Assembly (NCBI RefSeq): GCF_003788695.1
Contig: NZ_RARA01000011.1
Location: 5,158 to 11,762, forward strand
Origin: Candidatus Cardinium hertigii
GTDB taxonomy: Bacteria; Bacteroidota; Bacteroidia; Cytophagales_A; Amoebophilaceae
Length of the DNA stretch: 6,605 bases
Reading direction: 5' to 3'
A program made the position numbers and the translations under genes. A model generated the notes under the pieces. The model worked only from the letters and a program-made list of their open reading frames with translations. It ran no database searches and had not been told where the DNA came from. Below are positions 6,584 through 6,605 of this stretch, one piece after another (position 1 is the first letter of the stretch; each line of letters starts with the position of its first letter).

Positions 6584-6605
6584 TGAATAAAATCAGCAAT
6601 ATTTT

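Overview
The window reads as a piece of an AT-rich, reduced Bacteroidota chromosome. Four things point there: a Bacteroidota-type gyrB, two gene families largely confined to that phylum (DUF4296 and DUF3822), promoter boxes of the TAnnTTTG type, and starts that mostly lack a Shine-Dalgarno sequence. The long A/T homopolymers, the small stand-alone remnant-like Smr protein and the hairpin repeats would suit an intracellular symbiont of the Amoebophilus/Cardinium kind. That placement is an inference.

Layout. On the minus strand are gyrB (61-2013), a short Smr-domain protein resembling the C-terminal end of MutS2 (2138-2623) and a DUF4296 protein (2632-3018). The last two form a tight two-gene unit with 8 nt between them. 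gyrB has its own upstream region, carrying a 12-bp tandem repeat in which three copies contain a perfect -7 box. A 200-bp divergent region (3019-3218) with a long hairpin separates these from the plus-strand genes: a DUF3822 protein (about 3225-4124), tsaB (about 4156-4824) and a signal-peptide-bearing outer-membrane beta-barrel protein (4973-5704) with its own promoter candidate and structured leader. A tRNA-Glu(UUC) gene lies at 6094-6165.

The two gene-poor stretches, 5705-6093 and 6166-6605, are dominated by hairpins. Two diverged copies of the same structured repeat family flank the tRNA. Copy A is a 28-bp stem (5825-5852 with 5871-5898) followed by a T-run and a second A/T hairpin, with a separate GC-rich module at 5994-6047. 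Copy B (about 6251-6583) is a much longer nested hairpin that holds its copy of the GC-rich module inside its loop. I see no protein gene in either stretch. The remainder of 5733-5818 and of 6166-6247 shows nothing I can name.

Functionally this is ordinary housekeeping (DNA supercoiling, t6A tRNA modification, a glutamate tRNA) plus a surface protein and conserved Bacteroidota proteins of unknown role. I see no defence or mobile gene system with proteins. The structured repeat pair is the least explained item.
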